Part shown: positions 59,623 through 64,000 of the stretch, piece by piece
Numbering within the stretch: the stretch's first letter is position 1
Layout of the letters: every line of letters starts with the position of its first letter
NCBI RefSeq assembly: GCF_037325665.1
Contig: NC_090260.1
Coordinates: forward strand, 48,992,967 to 49,056,966
Direction: 5' to 3'
Length of the DNA stretch: 64,000 nucleotides
Source of the DNA: Littorina saxatilis
Taxonomy: Eukaryota > Mollusca > Gastropoda > Littorinimorpha > Littorinidae
Notes under the pieces: model-generated
The model's database searches: none
The model's input: the letters and a program-made list of their open reading frames with translations, nothing else
Told to the model about the DNA's origin: nothing
Translations under genes and position numbers: made by a program

Positions 59623-60917
59623 CAGTTACTGTGTGGGTAATTATTATTGTGACAGTTACTGTGTGGGTAATTGTTATTGTGACAGTTACTGTGTGGGTAA
59701 TTATTATTGTGACAGTTACTGTGTGGGTAATTGTTATTGTGACAGTTACTGTGTGGGTAATTGTTATTGTGACAGTTACTGTGTGGGTAATTGTTATTGT
59801 GACAGTTACTGTGTGGGTAATTGTTATTGTGACAGTTACTGTGTGGGTAATGATTATTGTGACAGTTACTGTGTGGGTAATGATTATTGTGACAGTTACT
59901 GTGTGGGTAATTATTATTGTGACAGTTACTGTGTGGGTAATGATTATTGTGACAGTTACTGTGTGGGTAATTGTTATTGTGACAGTTACTGTGTGGGTAA
60001 TTATTATTGTGACAGTTACTGTGTGGGTAATTATTATTGTGACAGTTACTGTGTGGGTAATGATTATTGTGACAGTTACTGTGTGGGTAATGATTATTGT
60101 GACAGTTACTGTGTGGGTAATGATTATTGTGACAGTTACTGTGTGGGTAATTATTATTGTGACAGTTACTGTGTGGGTAATGATTATTGTGACAGTTACT
60201 GTGTGGGTAATTATTATTGTGACAGTTACTGTGTGGGTAATGATTATTGTGACAGTTACTGTGTGGGTAATGATTATTGTGACAGTTACTGTGTGGGTAA
60301 TTATTATTGTGACAGTTACTGTGTGGGTAATTATTATTGTGACAGTTACTGTGTGGGTAATGATTATTGTGACAGTTACTGTGTGGGTAATTATTATTGT
60401 GACAGTTACTGTGTGGGTAATTATTATTGTGACAGTTACTGTGTGGGTAATGATTATTGTGACAGTTACTGTGTGGGTAATTATTATTGTGACAGTTACT
60501 GTGTGGGTAATTATTATTGTGACAGTTACTGTGTGGGTACAGATTATTGTGACAGTTACTGTGTGGGTAATGATTATTGTGACAGTTACTGTGTGGGTAA
60601 TGATTATTGTGACAGTTACTGTGTGGGTAATGATTATTGTGACAGTTACTGTGTGGGTAATGATTATTGTGACAGTTACTGTGTGGGTAATGATTATTGT
60701 GACAGTTACTGTGTGGGTAATGATTATTGTGACAGTTACTGTGTGGGTAATGATTATTGTGACAGTTACTGTGTGGGTAATGATTATTGTGACAGTTACT
60801 GTGTGGGTAATGATTATTGTGACAGTTACTGTGTGGGTAATGATTATTGTGACAGTTACTGTGTGGGTAATTGTTATTGTGACAGTTACTGTGTGGGTAA
60901 TTATTATTGTGACAGTT
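59623..60917 (+). repeat. 30-bp minisatellite x ~43
   Basis: Unit CAGTTACTGTGTGGGTAATK ATTATTGTGA with one variable block: aattatt, aattgtt or aatgatt. Because 30 is a multiple of 3 and the unit lacks stops in several frames, there are open frames of over 430 codons on both strands; none is a gene. Variant units cluster (aattgtt at the left, aatgatt at the right). Confidence 0.98.
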
Positions 60918-61082
60918 TCGTGTGTCGTTAAATTGTGTTGATGAGATCACATATACCTGCAGTCTCTAATGTTCCATTTAAAAGTGTTGAGAGCATTTCA
61001 TCTTTGCCAGTGTCGTTTAAGGCTGTAGTCTGTTGACCTGCTGTAGTTGAGGTTTTGACTCGGCTGGACAATTATATGTTAT

Positions 61083-61505
61083 ATGTTATATGTTATATGA
61101 AGTCTTATATATATCGCGCGCGTATCTCCAGACTCGGACTCAAGGCGCAGGGATCTATTTATGCCGTGTGAGATGGAATTTTTTACACAATACATCACGC
61201 ATTCACATCGACCAGCAGATCGCAGCCATTTCGGCGCATATCCTACTTTTCACGGCCTATTATTCCAAGTCACACGGGTATTTTGGTGGACATTTTTTAT
61301 CTATGCCTATACAATTTTGCCAGGAAAGACCCTTTTGTCAATCGTGGGATCTCGGTTTTTCGTCTCATCCAAAAGACTAGCACTAATTGAACCCACCACC
61401 TAGGTTAGGAAAGGCCGGGGAGAAAATTGCTAACGCCCTGACCCAGGGTCGAACTCGCAACCTCTCGCTTCCGAGCGCAAGTGCGTTACCACTCGGCCAC
61501 CCAAG
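61083..61505 (-). repeat. tRNA-headed SINE, full length
   Basis: Minus strand. Head GGGTGGCCGAGTGGTAACGC near 61505 and B box GCGAGTTCGACCCTGG; body TTGACAAAAGGGTCTTTCCT; tail TGCGCCTTGAGTCCGAGTCT GGAGATACGCGCGCGATATA with (TATAACA)n. Same type as 12027-12519. Confidence 0.85.
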
Positions 61506-61741
61506 TGAAGTACACATTCCCCCTCCCTTCACCTCTCTGACCACCATCCAGTACCATACCCATGATTTCAGAACTGTGTTATTGTCTCTTGTTCCATATC
61601 CATGTTGAGACCATTCCGTCACTGTCAGTGAAAGTAAAATGAATGCATAGATTGTGTATTGTTGTTGGCGTATTGTAGGTTGCTTCAGATCCAGTTCCTA
61701 GCTACCCTTGATTTCATAACTGTGTAAAATGTTGTCTCTTG

Positions 61742-62140
61742 TTCTTCTTCTGTCTTCTTCTGCATTCATGGGCTGAAACTCCCACGTACACTCGTGGTTT
61801 TGCACAAGTGAATTTTTACGTGTATGACCGTTTTTACCCTGCCATTTAGACATGCAGCCATACGCCGCTTTCGGAGGAAGGGTACGTGCTGGGTATTTTC
61901 GTGTTTCTATAACCCAACGCACTCTGACATGGATTACAGAATCTTTTCCGTGTGCATTTGGCCTTGTGCTTGCATGTACACACGAAGGGGGTTAAGGCAC
62001 TGGCAGGTTGGCACATAAGTTGACCTGGGAATCGGAAAAATCTCCACCCTTAACCCACCAGGCGCGGCCGAGATTTGAACACACAATCTTCCGCTTGGGA
62101 GGCCGGCTTCTTACCACTATAAGGCCATTGCGCCCGTCAC
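61742..62140 (-). repeat. tRNA-headed SINE
   Basis: Minus strand. Head GACGGGCGCAATGGCCTTAT, degenerate B box; body GATTCTGTAATCCATGTCAG ... CGGCGTATGGCTGC; tail (GAA)n near 61745. Confidence 0.8.
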
Positions 62141-62441
62141 TTTCTTGTTCCATATCGGTGTTGAAAGCATTTCATCATTGTTAGCTTGCAAGTTAAAAAA
62201 ATATTAATGAATGTATATTGGTGTTGGTGGGATGCAGGTTGCTTCAGACCCAGCTGGACAATGTACTGTAACCCCCCCTCCCCTTCCCTCTGACCACCAT
62301 CCAGTACCGTAACCCTTGGTCTCAGAACTGTGTTAATTAATTGTTGGCTCTTGTTTCATTTCAGTGTTGCGACAATGAGCATTTCATCATGTCACTGTGA
62401 GTTAAAAAAAAAATTAATAAATTGTTGTTGCTGTGTTGCAG

Positions 62442-62562
62442 GTTGCTGCAGACTCAGCTGGACAAGGTTGAGCAGGAGCTGAAGAAGAAGGAGCGGACGT
62501 ATCACGACGAGCTGTCTGAGCTCCGCAGGGAGAATGACCGCCAGCAGAAACTCATCAACAAG
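62442..62562 (+). CDS. Myo5: Myosin V tail exon G
   Basis: A 121-nt exon, phase 2 in and phase 0 out; acceptor GTGTTGCAG|GTTGCT, donor AACAAG|GTCAGC. It encodes LLQTQLDKVEQELKKKERTY, then HDELSELRRENDRQQKLINK, matching vertebrate myosin Va [40 protein letters not shown]. This is the last coiled coil before the globular, cargo-binding tail. It is the acceptor both for exon F (27952, codon AG|G) and, in phase, for the alternative first exon (49980, codon CG|G). The rest of the gene lies to the right of the window. Confidence 0.95.
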
Positions 62563-62582
62563 GTCAGCAATGCTCAACGTCT

Positions 62583-62735
62583 TTATAAGTTGAACCTCCC
62601 TTTTAAGACCCTGTTTTTTCAGACTTTTTGTTCATTCACCTCTGTAGAGTTACCCCCCTTTTAAGACTCCCTCCATTTTAAGACCTGATTTTCTTCAGAT
62701 TTTGGGAGGTCTTGAAGGGGACGTTCCACTGTACA
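62583..62735. repeat. 'AACCCCCCTTTTAAGACC' dispersed repeat, both halves
   Basis: GTTGAACCTCCCTTTTAAGA CCC ... TTACCCCCCTTTTAAGACTC CCTCC ... GGGAGGTCTTGAAGGGGACG TTCCACTGTA. Starts 20 bp after the exon G donor. Confidence 0.7.
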
Positions 62736-62737
62736 TG

Positions 62738-63210
62738 TTGGAAACAAATGTGGCATACTCCAGATATAGCCCTGTGGAAACAAATGTGGCATACTCCAGA
62801 TATAGCCCTGTGGAAACAAATGTGGCATACTCCAGATATAGCCCTGTGGAAACAAATGTGGCATACTCCAGATATAGCCCTGTGGAAACAAATGTGGCAT
62901 ACTCCAGATATAGCCCTGTGGAAACAAATGTGGCATACTCCAGATATAGCCCTGTGGAAACAAATGTGGCATACTCCAGATATAGCCCTGTGGAAACAAA
63001 TGTGGCATACTCCAGATATAGCCCTGTGGAAACAAATGTGGCATACTCCAGATATAGCCCTGTGGAAACAAATGTGGCATACTCCAGATATAGCCCTGTG
63101 GAAACAAATGTGGCATACTCCAGATATAGCCCTGTGGAAACAAATGTGGCATACTCCAGATATAGCCCTGTGGAAACAAATGTGGCATACTCCAGATATA
63201 GCCCTGTGGA
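62738..63210 (+). repeat. 36-bp minisatellite x 13
   Basis: Unit GTGGAAACAAATGTGGCATA CTCCAGATATAGCCCT, essentially identical copies. 36 is a multiple of 3, so the open frames on both strands are by-products. Confidence 0.98.
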
Positions 63211-63341
63211 TGTGTTGAACTATACGTAAGATTTTGTTTCAGCCATGTGCGGTAAGATTAACACTGACTATTCCCCTGGCTTGAGTATATTCAATATATT
63301 ATTATTGAAGAAGATAGAAAGTGCTGCTCTAGCTGTACCCA

Positions 63342-63391
63342 ATTACACACACACGCATACACATACACACATTAACACACACACTTAACAA

Positions 63392-63464
<73 letters not shown>

Positions 63465-63640
63465 ATTAATGACAAGCACACACACACACATGTATTTATG
63501 ACAAGCACACACACGCACACACATATAATTATGACAAGCGCACACACACACACATGTATTTATGACAAGCACACACACACATATAATTATGACACACACA
63601 TATGTATTTATGACAAGCACACACACGCACACACAGTCAC
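63342..63640 (+). repeat. (CA)n microsatellite with ATGACAAGC spacers
   Basis: Pure (CA)n about 63399-63460, then blocks of CA separated by TATAATTATGACAAG or TGTATTTATGACAAG, itself a higher-order tandem repeat. Confidence 0.97.
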
Positions 63641-63991
63641 ACACAGATTTGTATTGACAGAGACTCTGCAGTCTTCTTTTTAGCTTGTGATCAATGTTTT
63701 CTGATTTTTCACTGCATTTTCAAATTTAATATTGCATAGTGTTTCATTTTGATATGTTTTATTTGTCTGTATGTGTAGATCCTACATGATTTAGGAGTTT
63801 TCTTCTTTTCTCTTTTTATAAACAATTATTTGCAAAAGTGAAATTTGTTGCATTCTTATGTGCATTGTTTATTTTCACAGTTTGATGTTTCATGGAGTAA
63901 AAAAATCGACTCAAGGATAAGAACAGGGTTAACATTTTTTTTTTATATGATTGACATCGATTTAAATTCTTATGTTATGTTGCATTTGCAG

Positions 63992-64000
63992 CGAATAAAA
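63992..64000 (+). CDS. Possible start of the next Myo5 exon
   Basis: TTGCATTTGCAG|CGAATAAAA at the window edge is a good acceptor after a T-rich stretch, and in phase 0 (as exon G requires) reads R-I-K. Only nine bases are visible, so this may be chance. Confidence 0.25.

Noticed and set aside
59622-60950. Open frames of 432-442 codons on both strands (VWVIIIVTVT-, YCDSYCVGN- and HNNHYPHSNC-type repeats)
   Set aside because: They are the 30-bp minisatellite read in different frames; the repeat length is a multiple of 3 and all frames are equally open.
62661-63229. 175-codon frames on both strands (QMWHTPDIALWK- and PHLFPQGYIWSM-type repeats)
   Set aside because: By-product of the 36-bp minisatellite.
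63500-64000. An exciting bacterial-type defence or toxin system in the window
   Set aside because: All real coding sequence is a spliced animal gene or transposon; no operon-like gene cluster is present.

Overview
The window is animal DNA, very probably from a mollusc and most likely a gastropod. The reasons are long introns split by GT-AG sites, many tRNA-headed SINEs and LINE tails of the kind common in lophotrochozoan genomes, several tyrosine-recombinase (DIRS) retrotransposons, and dense micro- and minisatellites. Two runs of exactly 200 N (5681-5880 and 29189-29388) show it is a scaffold of joined contigs.

One host gene runs through nearly all of it: an unconventional class V myosin (Myo5). 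Only the exons for the middle of the tail, a coiled-coil region, are here; the motor/IQ half and the globular cargo-binding tail lie outside. On the + strand the exons are B (8880-9044), C (13598-13727), D (21173-21211), E (26734-26853), F (27883-27952) and G (62442-62562), and every junction is in phase. Two earlier exons, X (5035-5124) and A (4359-4520), and a second copy of B (1749-1913), lie on the - strand left of the first gap. The left 4 kb is an inverted near-copy of 5881-9231, so the left contig is probably the other haplotype joined in the wrong orientation. Exons A and B are homologous, both phase 0-0, and look like alternative exons.

Inside the 34-kb intron between F and G lies a 345-codon open frame (48947-49980) coding an acidic, serine-rich protein. 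It ends at a good splice donor in exactly the phase needed to join exon G. It reads as an alternative first exon for a motorless myosin V tail isoform, and is the most interesting host feature in the window.

Region by region: 1-1556, start of a DIRS element (- strand) cut by the window edge; 1557-4072, inverted arm with exon B copy; 4080-5680, exons A and X and a 96-bp minisatellite; 5881-9231, second arm with a Tc1-like insertion and exon B; 9232-14110, intron with SINEs, a CRE-bearing candidate first exon, and exon C; 14111-19849, a whole-looking DIRS element; 19850-27952, minisatellite, exons D to F, SINEs and fold-back DNA; 27953-40485, repeat-rich intron with LINE ends, a non-autonomous DNA transposon with an 8-bp target duplication, and long pyrimidine/purine tracts; 40486-46553, a second whole-looking DIRS element; 46554-62441, intron with the candidate alternative first exon, SINEs, paired elements carrying nuclear-receptor-like sites, and several minisatellites; 62442-64000, exon G, a 36-bp minisatellite and CA repeats.
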